Notes: generated by a model not told the origin, from the letters alone. Shown: positions 1 to 8,627, counted from the stretch's first letter. The stretch is 60,920 nt of DNA from Allokutzneria sp. NRRL B-24872 (GCF_002155965.1 NZ_MUMH01000073.1:1-60920), one strand, 5' to 3'. Made by a program: numbers and translations.

Positions 1-73
1 TGAGGACAGGCCCTAGGCGGGCCCAGGACGCGCGAATCGTCAGCGTACCGAGAATCACCGGTACAGCGACAGG
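1..73. other. Window edge, non-coding
   Basis: Short stretch downstream of the first gene's stop codon. I see no complete gene and no convincing hairpin with a T-tract. It may belong to a feature that lies outside the window. Confidence 0.4.
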
Positions 74-739
74 TTACGGCGCATTCTGCTGATCGAGGCT
101 GCGCCGTTCGTGGCGAAGATCAAGGGCTTGCCCGGTGCCCACCCACCCGCGCAGCCAGTCGGGGAACTCCGTGAGGTCGCCGAGCACGACGTCCGCCCCG
201 GCCTCGGTGAGCTGGTCGGCGTCGCAGGCGCCGCTGGGCACCGTGACGGCGACCGCGCCCGCCGCGCGCGCCCCGACCACGTCTCCGATGTGGTCGCCGA
301 CGTAGACCTGGGCGCCGAACTCGCGCAGCGCGTCGGCCTTGGCGACCGACCACAGCTCGCCGACGAGGTGGTCGACCTCGATGCCGAGCGCTTCCAGGTG
401 CAGCGAGGCGCTGGGCTTGTACTTGCCGGTGACCACCACGACCCGCCCGCCGAGTTCGCGGACGGCGGCGACGGACTCGATGGCGCCGGGCATCGCGACG
501 GTCCGCGGGATGACGATGTCGGGGTAGAGCGCGCGGAACTCGGTGACCAGCGAGGTCACCAGGGCCTCGTCGGTGACGTAGCGGCGGAACTCGTCCTGCA
601 GGGGCGGGCCGAGGTTGTTGGCGAAGCTCTCGCCGTCCAGCGGGAGGCCGGTCTGGCCGCCCAGCACCTCGAACGCCCGGCGCATGCCCGGTCGCGGGTC
701 GATCAACGTCATGTCCAGGTCGAAACCCACGGTCAGCAT
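74..739 (-). CDS. HAD-family hydrolase (phosphoglycolate phosphatase-like)
   Basis: A 221-residue soluble HAD phosphatase. Motif I is FDLDMT at residues 6-11, with nucleophile Asp7 and acid/base Asp9. A later GKYKP segment supplies the motif III lysine, and GDHIGD near the C-terminus gives the Mg-binding acidic pair of motif IV. The alpha-helical insert after motif I fits a C1-capped, phosphoglycolate phosphatase-like member, but the substrate cannot be read from sequence. The ATG at 739 is chosen because it puts motif I seven residues from the N-terminus as in the family; an upstream ATG at 772 would add 11 unconserved residues. It is divergent from the TetR gene. Confidence 0.82.
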   Translation of the reverse strand: MLTVGFDLDMTLIDPRPGMRRAFEVLGGQTGLPLDGESFANNLGPPLQDEFRRYVTDEALVTSLVTEFRALYPDIVIPRTVAMPGAIESVAAVRELGGRVVVVTGKYKPSASLHLEALGIEVDHLVGELWSVAKADALREFGAQVYVGDHIGDVVGARAAGAVAVTVPSGACDADQLTEAGADVVLGDLTEFPDWLRGWVGTGQALDLRHERRSLDQQNAP

Positions 740-793
740 GGCCACGGTGGCGACACTACGGTGTTGACACAAGTCGATTTCGCGTCCACCTCT

Positions 794-818
794 TTTACAT
801 ACCGCTCATCCATGTAAA
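794..818. promoter_or_regulatory. Candidate TetR operator (TTTACAT-N11-ATGTAAA)
   Basis: Perfect 7-bp inverted repeat with an 11-bp spacer, ending 9 bp before the GTG of the TetR gene and lying in the divergent HAD/TetR intergenic region. A TTGACA hexamer at 764-769 could be a -35 element. The AT-rich arms stand out in this GC-rich DNA. An autoregulatory site for the adjacent TetR protein is inferred from position. Confidence 0.5.
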
Positions 819-827
819 GCTGGGCGA

Positions 828-1439
828 GTGGGCCAGATCACACCCTTCACGGCCAAGGTCAAGGCGTCGCTGCGGGAGGACCTGCTCGACGCCGCGACCC
901 GCCTGCTCTCCGAACGCGGCTTCCAGGGGCTGCGGATGGCCGACGTGGCCGCCGCGACCGGGGTCAGCAGGCAGACCGTCTACAACGAGTTCGGCAACAA
1001 GGAGGCCCTGGTCCAGGCTGTCGCGCTGCGGGTGACCGCGGACTTCCTGGACGGCACGGCCGCCGCGCTCGACGAGGCACCGGACTTCCTGACCGGGGCG
1101 CACCGCGCGGTGCGGCACATCCTCGACCGCTCGCTGCGCGACCCGCTGGTCAGCTCGATCCTGACCGGGACGGGCGCCGAGGACATGCTGCCGTTCCTGA
1201 CGATCAAGGGCGAGCCCGTGCTGCGCTCGGCGACCGATCTGGTCAGCCAGCACCTGCGCGGGCGGCTGCCGGGGGTGCCCGAGGACACCGCCGACCTCTA
1301 CGCCGAGACCACGGTCCGGCTGACCCTGAGCCACCTGCTGCTGCCGACCGGGACCGTCGCCCACGCGGCCGACGCCGTGGCAGCCGTCGCGCGGGTGCTG
1401 CTCACCCCGTACCTGTCCACCGCAGAGGAGCGGTCATGA
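828..1439 (+). CDS. TetR/AcrR family transcriptional regulator
   Basis: A 203-residue TetR-type repressor. The N-terminal helix-turn-helix covers about residues 18-60, with recognition helix [17 protein letters not shown], the classic TetR signature. The C-terminal helical domain would bind a ligand, possibly a fatty-acid-like molecule given the neighbours (inferred). It starts at GTG 828, the first usable start after an in-frame stop inside the palindrome. Its TGA overlaps the ATG of the R2lox gene (ATGA), so the two are translationally coupled. A TetR gene next to an R2lox gene is also the arrangement of M. tuberculosis Rv0232-Rv0233. Confidence 0.88.
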   Translation: MGQITPFTAKVKASLREDLLDAATRLLSERGFQGLRMADVAAATGVSRQTVYNEFGNKEALVQAVALRVTADFLDGTAAALDEAPDFLTGAHRAVRHILDRSLRDPLVSSILTGTGAEDMLPFLTIKGEPVLRSATDLVSQHLRGRLPGVPEDTADLYAETTVRLTLSHLLLPTGTVAHAADAVAAVARVLLTPYLSTAEERS

Positions 1440-2371
1440 CGAGTCGCCAGAGCTTCCACTCACTCCGCAGCGGCGGCCTCAACTGGGACTCGTTCCCGTT
1501 GCGGCTGTTCACCAAGGGCAACGCCCGGCAGTGGAACCCCGCCGACATCGACTTCAGCCGGGACGCCGAGGACTGGGCGTCGCTGACCGACGAGCAGCGG
1601 CGCGGCTCGGCCTACCTGTGCGCGATGTTCATCGCGGGCGAGGAAGCGGTGACCGAGGACATCCAGCCGTTCCTGCGCGCGATGTCCTCGGAGGGCCGCT
1701 TCGGCGACGAGATGTACCTGACCCAGTTCGCGTACGAGGAGGCCAAGCACACCGAGGTGTTCCGGCGCTGGCTGGACGCGGTCGGACTGGACGAGGACCT
1801 GCACTCCTACGTCGCCGACAACCCCGGCTACCGCGCGATCTTCTTCGACGAGCTGCCCAGGTCGTTGCGGGTGCTGGAGACCGACCCCAGCCCGGAGAAC
1901 CAGGTCCGCGCCAGCGTCACCTACAACCACGTCGTCGAGGGCACGCTCGCGCTGACCGGGTACTTCGCCTGGAACAAGGTGTGCGTGACCAACGGAATCC
2001 TGCCCGGGATGCAGGAGCTGGTGAAGCGGATCGGCGACGACGAGCGCAGGCACATGGCGTGGGGCACCTTCACCTGCCGTCGGCACGTCGCGGCCGACGA
2101 CCGCAACTGGCAGATCGTGCAGGAGCGGATGGGCGAGCTGCTGCCCCACGCGCTCAGCGCCATCCAGTGGGTCTACGACCAGTTCGACGAGCAGCCCTTC
2201 GAGCTCGACGTGCAGGAGTTCGTCGAGTACGCCGCCAACCGCGCGCAACGACGGCTCGGCGCGATCGAGTCCGCTCGCGGCGTACCGGTTGAGAAGATCG
2301 ACTTGGACTACTCCCCCGAACAGCTCGAAGAGCGCTTCGGCGAGGAGGACGCCGAAGCGCTCGCCGTCTAG
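1436..2371 (+). CDS. R2-like ligand-binding oxidase (Mn/Fe, R2lox)
   Basis: A 311-residue ferritin-like four-helix-bundle protein of the R2lox group (M. tuberculosis Rv0233 type), not a true ribonucleotide reductase beta subunit. Metal ligands are visible as Glu69, Glu102 and His105 (EEAKH), Glu168, Glu203 and His206 (DDERRH). Val72 and Tyr163 occupy the positions that form the family's hallmark Val-Tyr ether cross-link. Characterised members assemble a heterodinuclear Mn/Fe site and bind a long-chain fatty acid; the physiological reaction is unknown. No R1 (nrdA/E) gene is nearby, which supports R2lox. It is coupled to the upstream TetR gene, and its TAG shares CTAG (2368-2371) with the stop of the convergent acyl-CoA synthetase. 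Confidence 0.9.
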   Translation: MTSRQSFHSLRSGGLNWDSFPLRLFTKGNARQWNPADIDFSRDAEDWASLTDEQRRGSAYLCAMFIAGEEAVTEDIQPFLRAMSSEGRFGDEMYLTQFAYEEAKHTEVFRRWLDAVGLDEDLHSYVADNPGYRAIFFDELPRSLRVLETDPSPENQVRASVTYNHVVEGTLALTGYFAWNKVCVTNGILPGMQELVKRIGDDERRHMAWGTFTCRRHVAADDRNWQIVQERMGELLPHALSAIQWVYDQFDEQPFELDVQEFVEYAANRAQRRLGAIESARGVPVEKIDLDYSPEQLEERFGEEDAEALAV

Positions 2372-4008
2372 CTGTGGTGCGCGGCGAGGATCTCCACGGC
2401 GCGCTCGCGCATCTCGACCTTGCGGATCTTGCCGGTGACGGTCATCGGGAACTCGTCGACGACGTGCACGTAGCGCGGGATCTTGTAGTGCGCGAGCTTG
2501 CCCGTGCAGAACTCGCGCACCAGGTCAGCGGTGAGCGGCGCGGCGCCGGGGCGCATGCGCACCCACGCCATCAGCTCCTCGCCGTACTTCGCGTCCGGGA
2601 CCCCGACGACCTGCGCGTCGAGGACGTCGGGGTGCCCGTACAGGAACTCCTCGATCTCGCGCGGGTAGATGTTCTCGCCGCCGCGGATCACCATGTCCTT
2701 GATGCGCCCGGTGATCCCGACGTAGCCCTGCTCGTCCATCACCGCGAGGTCGCCGGTGTGCATCCAGCGCGCCGCGTCGATCGCTTCGGCGGTCTTGTCG
2801 GGCAGTTCCCAGTAGCCGAGCATCACCGAGTACCCGCGCGTGCACAGCTCGCCCTGCTCCCCGCGCGGCACGGTCAGCCCGGTCGCCGGGTCGACGATCT
2901 TCACCTCGATGTGCGGGTGCGCTCTGCCCACAGTGGACACCCGCAGGTCCAGCGAGTCGTCCGCCCTGGTCTGCGTGGACACCGGCGAGGTCTCGGTCAT
3001 GCCGTAGCAGATGGTCACCTCGTGCATGCCCATCCGCTCGATGACCTGCTTCATCACCTCCACCGGGCACGGCGAGCCCGCCATGATCCCGGTGCGCAGG
3101 GTGGACAGGTCGTAGGAGTCGAAGTCGTCCTCGGCCAGCTCCGCGATGAACATCGTCGGCACGCCGTAGAGCGAGGTGCAGCCCTCCGCCTGGACCGCCG
3201 CGAGGGTGGCCTTCGGCTCGAACGCGGGGGCCGGGATGACCATGCACGCGCCGTGGCTGGTCGCCGCGAGATTGCCCATCACCATGCCGAAGCAGTGGTA
3301 GAAGGGCACCGGGATGCAGATCCGGTCGGCCTCGGTGTAGCCGCAGAGCTCGCCGACGAAGAACCCGTTGTTGAGGATGTTGTGGTGCGACAGCGTCGCG
3401 CCCTTGGGGAACCCGGTCGTGCCCGAGGTGTACTGGATGTTGATCGGGTCGTCCGCGGAGAGCCCGGCCTGCGCGGCGCTGAGCGCGTCCCGCTCGACGC
3501 CGTCCCCGGACTCCAGCAGCTCAGTCCACTGTGGAGTGTCAAGCAGCACGACCCGGTCCAGTGCTCCGCAGTTCGGTCGCACTACCTCGATCATCCCGGC
3601 GTAATCGGAGGTCTTGAACTCCTTGGCCGCCACCAGTAACCGCACTCCGGCCTGGTTGAGCACGTACTCCAGCTCGTGCACCCGGTACGCCGGGTTGATG
3701 TTGACGAGGATCGCGCCGATCTTGGCCGTCGCGTACTGGGTGAAGGTCCACTCCGCCCGGTTCGGCGACCAGACGCCAACGCGGTCGCCCTTGCCGATCC
3801 CGGCCGCGAGCAGCCCGCGCGCGAGCTGGTCCACCTGCTCCGCGAGTTCGCGGTAGGTCCACCTGCGCCCGGTGGCCCGCTCCACCAGGGCGTCCCGGTC
3901 ACCGAACGCGGCGACCGTGCGGTCGAGGTTGTCGCCGATCGTGTCGCCGAGCAGCGGGACGTCGGAGGTCCCGGACGCATAGCTCGGCAGGGCGGTGGAC
4001 TCAGCCAC
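2368..4008 (-). CDS. Acyl-CoA synthetase (AMP-binding, FadD-like)
   Basis: A 546-residue ANL-superfamily adenylating enzyme that activates a carboxylic acid, probably a fatty acid, to acyl-CoA through an acyl-AMP. The phosphate-binding loop [11 protein letters not shown] is at residues 193-203, the YGMTET motif follows in the middle, the hinge and A8 region reads [16 protein letters not shown], and the catalytic lysine is Lys527 in TGKIRK near the C-terminus. Length is normal for medium/long-chain acyl-CoA synthetases. The GTG start at 4008 is supported by an AGGAGGT ribosome-binding site about nine bases upstream. It converges on the R2lox gene with overlapping stops. A link between its product and the R2lox fatty-acid ligand is suggestive only. 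Confidence 0.88.
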   Translation of the reverse strand: MAESTALPSYASGTSDVPLLGDTIGDNLDRTVAAFGDRDALVERATGRRWTYRELAEQVDQLARGLLAAGIGKGDRVGVWSPNRAEWTFTQYATAKIGAILVNINPAYRVHELEYVLNQAGVRLLVAAKEFKTSDYAGMIEVVRPNCGALDRVVLLDTPQWTELLESGDGVERDALSAAQAGLSADDPINIQYTSGTTGFPKGATLSHHNILNNGFFVGELCGYTEADRICIPVPFYHCFGMVMGNLAATSHGACMVIPAPAFEPKATLAAVQAEGCTSLYGVPTMFIAELAEDDFDSYDLSTLRTGIMAGSPCPVEVMKQVIERMGMHEVTICYGMTETSPVSTQTRADDSLDLRVSTVGRAHPHIEVKIVDPATGLTVPRGEQGELCTRGYSVMLGYWELPDKTAEAIDAARWMHTGDLAVMDEQGYVGITGRIKDMVIRGGENIYPREIEEFLYGHPDVLDAQVVGVPDAKYGEELMAWVRMRPGAAPLTADLVREFCTGKLAHYKIPRYVHVVDEFPMTVTGKIRKVEMRERAVEILAAHHS

Positions 4009-4100
4009 GGTGAACTACCTCCTGCGCGCGTTGTGACAGCCGCCACTCATCCTGGTTGCCCGGTCAACCCCCACCGTCGCGGTTCGGGCACCATGGAGGC

Positions 4101-4499
4101 GTGCTGCGACTTCTCCTCAACGCGATCTGGTTGATCTGCGGCGGGTTCTGGCTGGCCATCGGCTACCTGGTCGCGGGGATCATCTGCTGCGTGCTGATCG
4201 TGACCATCCCCTTCGGCATCGCCGCGTTCCGCAACGCCAACTTCTGCCTGTGGCCCTTCGGCAGGACGCTGGTCAAGCGCGGGGACTCCGGTCTCGGCTC
4301 CGCGCTGGGCAACGTGCTCTGGCTGGTGGTCGCCGGGTGGTGGCTGGCGCTGCTGCACCTGGTCACCGGGATCGTCCAGTGCGTGACGATCGTGGGCATC
4401 CCGCTCGGCCTCGCCAACATCAAGCTGATCCCTGTCGCTCTGTGGCCGCTCGGGCAAGAGATCGCCTGGATTGACGACAGGCTCGGCTTCACCAGGTGA
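4101..4499 (+). CDS. YccF domain membrane protein
   Basis: A 132-residue protein made of two similar halves. Each has a hydrophobic helix followed by a segment rich in Gly, Ile and Pro (IVTIPFGIAAFR and IVGIPLGLANIK), the duplicated pattern of the YccF/DUF307 inner-membrane family. The function of this family is unknown. The GTG at 4101 is chosen because the family begins directly with a LLNAIWLI-type segment; the only Shine-Dalgarno-like sequence (GGAGG) lies almost against it, so initiation may be weak. It stands alone between the acyl-CoA synthetase and the ESX-type cassette. Confidence 0.82.
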   Translation: MLRLLLNAIWLICGGFWLAIGYLVAGIICCVLIVTIPFGIAAFRNANFCLWPFGRTLVKRGDSGLGSALGNVLWLVVAGWWLALLHLVTGIVQCVTIVGIPLGLANIKLIPVALWPLGQEIAWIDDRLGFTR

Positions 4500-4617
4500 A
4501 TGCCCGCGTGTCCCTCGGACGTGCGGGTATGCGGTGAGCTAGAACACAGTCGCGTGTGATCCTCCTCCTCTGCCGGATCTCTGTCGTGACATGTTCGACT
4601 TCGATCGGGGGTGCCCG

Positions 4618-4932
4618 ATGACCGTGGACCGCGAACTGGGGCAGATCGCCGACGCGATCGACCGCGCCATGCACCGGATCTCCACCGCACAGACCGACCC
4701 GAGCTGGGAGCACGTGGAGTGGCTCCGGCTCAAGGCCGATCTGCTCGACCGCCTCGCGGCAGCGCAGCGCGGCGCCGGTCAGATCGCCCGCAGGGCCGAG
4801 CTGATCCGCGACCGCGCCGAGCGCATGGCCGACGAGCTGACCCGGATCATCCCGGCGGCACCGCCGGGCCAGCACCGGGCCGAGGTCGTCCAGCTCTGGG
4901 CCGAGGGCTCGCGCTCCGCCGCGGAACGCTGA
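4618..4932 (+). CDS. Small helical hypothetical protein, first gene of an ESX-type cassette
   Basis: A 104-residue, highly charged, all-helical protein with no signal peptide or membrane segment. It is rich in Arg, Ala and Glu with heptad-like spacing across residues 10-80, consistent with a helical hairpin or coiled coil. The ATG at 4618 has a GGGGG ribosome-binding site 7-11 bases upstream; an ATG at 4591 is an alternative. I do not recognise a family. Position directly ahead of four genes typical of type VII secretion accessory loci suggests it belongs to that cassette. Confidence 0.6.
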   Translation: MTVDRELGQIADAIDRAMHRISTAQTDPSWEHVEWLRLKADLLDRLAAAQRGAGQIARRAELIRDRAERMADELTRIIPAAPPGQHRAEVVQLWAEGSRSAAER

Positions 4933-4984
4933 CGCCCGCCGCCGCTTCCCGTACCGTCCGGTATGTGAGGCGGAAGGGGAGTCC

Positions 4985-6166
4985 GTGTCCGAAGACCGGC
5001 ATTTCACGGGTGGGGACAACTACGAGTCGAAGTCGCTCGAAGAGCTGCGCGCACTTCTGGGTGATGCGCGAACCGCGCTCGCCGCGCAGCTCGCGACCGA
5101 GATCAGTGAGCGCGGCGCGGGGGCGAAACGGCTCGCCGACGGCATGAACGAACTCGCGGCCAAGCTCCAGGGCCGTTGGGAATCGGGTTCGGTGACCAAG
5201 GCCAAGGCCGCTGGCGACCTGCTCAGGAGCTACGGCGACGAGCAGGAGCAGATCGCGCGCGGGATCGGGCAGCCGTTCGTGTCCATGGCCCACGCCGTCA
5301 AGCAGGTCGCCGAGCACGTCAAGGAACTCAAGCTCGGCGGGCTCGAGTTCCCGAAGACCATGCCCACCGGGCTGCGTCCCGAGGAGATCACCGCACTGCG
5401 GGAGAGCATGGCCCGCCAAGAGCAGGCCAAGGAGGCGTTGCGCCAGGAGGCCATCGAACTGGGCCGCTCCCTCGACCGCGAGGCCGAGCGGACCGACCGC
5501 GTCGCCCCGCGCTTCGACGACCTCCCATCCGTGTTCTCCGCCGACCCACCCCCACGCCCGCGCCCGCCAGAGGGCGGCGGAGGCGGTGGCTTCACGCCGC
5601 CTCGCGGTCTGCCCGGGGAGCGAGGCGGCGGTGCCTTTGAGCCCATGCCCTCTCCCGTTCCGGAGAGCGGACGGCCAGGCCCCACACCGTCTCCGGAGAG
5701 CTGGCGGCCAGGCGAGGTCGAGCAGACCGGATGGGATCGACCGGGCGGTGGCCAGGTCGACGGTGGACGGTCTGGGGGCAGCGGGTTCGACTCCGGTCGC
5801 GGCGGCGCTGCCGGAGGCGGTGGAACCGGCCCACTCAGCGGCCCTGGCGGCGGTTCGTTCGGCGGCGGTTCGTTCGGCGGCGGTTCGTTCGGCGGCGGTT
5901 CGTTCAACGGAAGCTCATCCGGCGGGCAAGGAACCGAGCCGAGGCGAGCACCCGGCGCTGCTCCGACCCCGCCAGCTGGCCGTGGCGGTGGCCCCACCGG
6001 CGTGCCCGGAACGGTGGGACGTGCCGGGCAGGGCGGCTTCATGCAGCCCGCCGTCCCCGGCACCGCTCAGGGCGCTGAGGACGAGGAGCACGACCGCCGA
6101 TACCCGTACGTGGAAGACCTCGTCGGCGAACTGCCCAAGGTGGCGCCACCGGTGATCGGGGAATGA
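4985..6166 (+). CDS. Large helical, Gly/Pro-rich T7SS-associated protein (candidate ESX substrate)
   Basis: A 393-residue protein in two parts. Residues 1 to about 180 are charged and helical, resembling WXG100/PPE-like helical bundles, with no signal peptide. Residues about 190-360 are disordered and rich in Pro, Gly and Ser, including four exact tandem GGGSF units. Near the C-terminus a Y-x-x-x-E pattern (YPYVE, about residues 373-377) resembles the YxxxD/E type VII secretion signal. The start is GTG 4985 behind a GGAAGGGGA ribosome-binding site. The next gene begins one base after its stop. ESX substrate is inferred from architecture and neighbours; no database hit is claimed. Confidence 0.65.
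   Translation: MSEDRHFTGGDNYESKSLEELRALLGDARTALAAQLATEISERGAGAKRLADGMNELAAKLQGRWESGSVTKAKAAGDLLRSYGDEQEQIARGIGQPFVSMAHAVKQVAEHVKELKLGGLEFPKTMPTGLRPEEITALRESMARQEQAKEALRQEAIELGRSLDREAERTDRVAPRFDDLPSVFSADPPPRPRPPEGGGGGGFTPPRGLPGERGGGAFEPMPSPVPESGRPGPTPSPESWRPGEVEQTGWDRPGGGQVDGGRSGGSGFDSGRGGAAGGGGTGPLSGPGGGSFGGGSFGGGSFGGGSFNGSSSGGQGTEPRRAPGAAPTPPAGRGGGPTGVPGTVGRAGQGGFMQPAVPGTAQGAEDEEHDRRYPYVEDLVGELPKVAPPVIGE
5846..5905 (+). repeat. Four perfect tandem copies of a 15-bp repeat
   Basis: The unit GGCGGCGGTTCGTTC occurs four times head to tail without a mismatch, in frame within the Gly-rich protein, encoding GGGSF repeats. Perfect identity, including wobble bases, points to recent slippage expansion. 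Confidence 0.95.
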
Positions 6167-6167
6167 C

Positions 6168-6563
6168 GTGACGACCTGGAACAGCGACCCCTGGGCGAAC
6201 GACGGCCTCGCCGAGGTGGCCGACATGGTGTCCAACGGCGAGGTCCGCATGGACGCCGGCACCAAGGAATGGGTCACCAAGCACATGAATGAGCTGATAG
6301 GCATTGCCAAAGCCGAACTCGATGCCGCCAAGGATTTCGCCCTGAAGGCGGAGGCTGTCGACTTCGGAGCTACCAGAGCGGGACAGGCGATGCGGGACAA
6401 GTTCATCCACCGCAGTTCCGATCAGGAAGGCGGGCTCGTGTGGTTCTGGCAGCGATATCATGACGCCCTCGTCGAGTTCCAAAGGCGCGTGGTCGGCATG
6501 GCCAACGCACTCGAAGCCAACGACCAGAAGGGCGCCGAGCTGCAGTGGCGAGCCAACTCGTGA
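6168..6563 (+). CDS. WXG100-like helical protein
   Basis: A 131-residue acidic helical protein with no signal peptide. Two long predicted helices (about residues 10-60 and 75-125) flank a central turn, as in ESX small secreted proteins, but the exact W-x-G turn is absent. Several aromatic residues (WFWQRYHDALVEF) lie in the second helix. It starts at GTG 6168, one base after the upstream stop, and its own TGA overlaps the GTG of the following lipoprotein (GTGA), so the cassette is tightly coupled. A substrate or partner of an ESX system encoded elsewhere is the best guess. Confidence 0.68.
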   Translation: MTTWNSDPWANDGLAEVADMVSNGEVRMDAGTKEWVTKHMNELIGIAKAELDAAKDFALKAEAVDFGATRAGQAMRDKFIHRSSDQEGGLVWFWQRYHDALVEFQRRVVGMANALEANDQKGAELQWRANS

Positions 6564-7102
6564 ACACATTCCACAAGAAAACTTCCTGGTTGACGGCAGC
6601 TGCGGTCGGCGCGTCTCTTGCCATCTCCGGATGCTCCACCGTTGTCGCAGGACAGGCCACTGAGTCTCTGGGACCTGCCATACCTCCTGGACACATACCC
6701 ACGGCTGCGGACTTGTGCCGACTAATGACACCCGCTGACTTTCCGACACAGGGGCAACTAGCGCCGAATTCACCGAAACTCGAAGAAAAATACGCTCCAT
6801 CATGTTTCTACCACGTGCAAGTGGGAGGAGTTGGGGTCACCTTCTCAGGAAGCCTCGGCTTCACGCCAGAGGTGAAGATTCTCCCGGCTCATCTGAAGAC
6901 CAGAAGAGAAGACACTGTCTCAGGTAGGCGCGTCGCCATCGGGCAGGGTGAGATCAGGAGTGGCCCTGAGGACTGTGGAATACTGTTTGAATCGCCGATA
7001 GGCCTGTGGTCGATTCTCGTCTCCGATGATTCAGCCCCGAATCGGGACGGGTGCGCGTCGGTGCGGCACGTGGCGGAGCGAGTCATTCCGCGGGTGCCGT
7101 GA
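6560..7102 (+). CDS. DUF3558 family lipoprotein
   Basis: A 180-residue secreted lipoprotein. A short basic N-terminus and hydrophobic segment end in a lipobox (AISGC), giving an acylated Cys after cleavage. The mature part has the paired cysteines of DUF3558 proteins, one in DLCRLMTPADF and one in APSCFYHV, plus later Cys residues. DUF3558 proteins occur in actinomycete ESX-type accessory loci and have no defined function. The GTG at 6560 overlaps the preceding stop (GTGA); another in-frame GTG lies at 6545. Base composition is clearly lower in GC than its neighbours. Confidence 0.85.
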   Translation: MNTFHKKTSWLTAAAVGASLAISGCSTVVAGQATESLGPAIPPGHIPTAADLCRLMTPADFPTQGQLAPNSPKLEEKYAPSCFYHVQVGGVGVTFSGSLGFTPEVKILPAHLKTRREDTVSGRRVAIGQGEIRSGPEDCGILFESPIGLWSILVSDDSAPNRDGCASVRHVAERVIPRVP

Positions 7103-7854
7103 TGTGGGGGCGGCGGACGTTGCTGGTGCCGGCGGTGGTGTACGAGGTGTGGTGGGAGCGGCTGGGCCTGGGGGTGATGCCGTTTCCGCTGGTGGTGTTC
7201 CAGCACGGAGCCGACGAGCACGAGCGGGCGAGAGCGCGGGCGTGGGCAGAGGGCTGGGTGGCGTGGCACGGGCTCGGAGACGAGCTGACGGGAGCGCTTC
7301 GCGTCGTCGCGGAGCACGAGGTCGAGCTGGCGTTGGTGCACACCGATCGCGAGGGGCAGAAGAGGATCGGCTGCTTTCGGAAGGGCCGGAACGTGTTGCG
7401 GGCGGTGATCCGTGGGGACGGCGTTGAGTTGCAGTGGCTCGCGGATGCCTCGTTGCCGGGCGCGGCGGTCGGCGCGCTCCCGGAACGCGGAGCGGGACGT
7501 GGGCAGTCCGCGCAGGTGCCAGTGGAAGCGCTGGCGAAGTGCGGGGACGACTGGCAGCGCTCCGGTTTGATCAGTGACGGCGTTGCGGCACTCGTCAATG
7601 CCGGAGCCGATCGCCTTCAGGCACAACGGTTTCTGACGGTCTACTCGGCTGCGGACGCGATGGGGCAGGCGTCGGTCGTCCAGCCGAGGCACGGGCGATC
7701 GGCGGCGCTGTCCATCGACCCGCTCAGCTGGTTGGACACGGCCGAGGGGCGGTACGTGACGAGCGTCAACGGTGGGCAGGTGACGCTCGCGCCGGTCAGT
7801 GCGGCGGCGCTGGGCACGCGGTTCGCCGAACTGCTGACCGGATCGCTCAGCTAG
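7102..7854 (+). CDS. EspG family ESX secretion-associated protein
   Basis: A 250-residue cytosolic protein of the EspG fold, known in mycobacteria as the chaperone that binds PE/PPE-type ESX substrates and delivers them to the secretion machinery. Family features are the N-terminal VVYEVWWERLGLGVMPFPL segment, the alternating beta strands in the middle, and the C-terminal LDTAEGRY...VTLAP region. The ATG at 7102 shares one base with the TGA of the DUF3558 gene (TGATG). An ATPase (EccC) and membrane core (EccB/D/E) are absent from the window, so it would serve an ESX machine elsewhere. Its own cassette encodes likely clients. Confidence 0.8.
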   Translation: MWGRRTLLVPAVVYEVWWERLGLGVMPFPLVVFQHGADEHERARARAWAEGWVAWHGLGDELTGALRVVAEHEVELALVHTDREGQKRIGCFRKGRNVLRAVIRGDGVELQWLADASLPGAAVGALPERGAGRGQSAQVPVEALAKCGDDWQRSGLISDGVAALVNAGADRLQAQRFLTVYSAADAMGQASVVQPRHGRSAALSIDPLSWLDTAEGRYVTSVNGGQVTLAPVSAAALGTRFAELLTGSLS

Positions 7855-7857
7855 GCA

Positions 7858-8595
7858 TCAGTCCAGGCTGGTCCAGCGGACGAGGGCGTCCACCAACTCC
7901 ACCTCCCCCTCGACGGCGAGCGCGGTGAGCGGGATGCGGCGCCACAGCAGCAGGTCGAGCTGTTCGGCGGTGCCGGTGACGACGGCGGAGGCGGGCACCT
8001 GGGGGTAGACAGGCACGCGGCGGGGCTGGGCGGCGCGGAGCGCGATGTCCCACTCGTCGCCGGAGTCGTTGGCGCGCAGGCGCACCAAGCCCTCCGGCCC
8101 GCTCCACGGTTTGCCCCACAGGAAGCGTTGCAGGAACTCCCGCACACCGTCCGCGGCCAGCGACGGGTCGAGCGGAGCGGCGGCGCCGAGGGCGTTCTCG
8201 GCGTCCCAGCGGTGGACGAGCACCTCGTGTGCCTGGCGTTCGGCGACCTCGGCGGCGGAGGTGAGCTTGGTGTCGGACCACCAGCACCATGAGGCGGAGT
8301 CGGGCGGGGTCTCGCGCAGGACCTCCAAGAAGGACTCCGAGCGCGAACGCCACCACGCGAGCAGATCGGCTCCGGGCTCGGCCAGCTCCGCGACGACGGC
8401 CTCGTCGGGCACCGGACCGGCCGAGCGCAGCCCGTGCTCCCACCACGTCTGCACCTCGCCCAGGTGCGCGACCAGGTCGGCGACCGTCCACTCAGGACAG
8501 GACGGGACGCGCCTGGTGAGTGCGCCAGGGGCGCTGACCGCCGCGGTGAAGGCCGCGGTCTGCTGCACCGTGGTCGCGATGTAGTCGATGCCCAT
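7858..8595 (-). CDS. Maleylpyruvate isomerase family mycothiol-dependent enzyme
   Basis: A 245-residue DinB-like four-helix protein of the TIGR03083 type. The typical N-terminal segment CPEWTVADLVAHLGEVQTWW carries the conserved Trp and His; a second conserved region reads DTKLTSAAEVAERQAHEVLVHRWDAE with the metal-binding His residues. Members use mycothiol, the actinobacterial thiol, in isomerisation or detoxification, though most paralogues have no known substrate. The ATG at 8595 is preferred to a TTG at 8625. The gene ends almost against the EspG gene (convergent) and follows the HAD-IIA gene closely, so it may be the last gene of the mod operon. Confidence 0.82.
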   Translation of the reverse strand: MGIDYIATTVQQTAAFTAAVSAPGALTRRVPSCPEWTVADLVAHLGEVQTWWEHGLRSAGPVPDEAVVAELAEPGADLLAWWRSRSESFLEVLRETPPDSASWCWWSDTKLTSAAEVAERQAHEVLVHRWDAENALGAAAPLDPSLAADGVREFLQRFLWGKPWSGPEGLVRLRANDSGDEWDIALRAAQPRRVPVYPQVPASAVVTGTAEQLDLLLWRRIPLTALAVEGEVELVDALVRWTSLD

Positions 8596-8627
8596 GCGCA
8601 GGAAACTAGACGGGGGCACCGACAATC

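Noticed and set aside
1436..2371. Annotation as ribonucleotide reductase beta subunit
   Set aside because: Lacks an R1 partner and has the R2lox Val-Tyr pair and TetR linkage.
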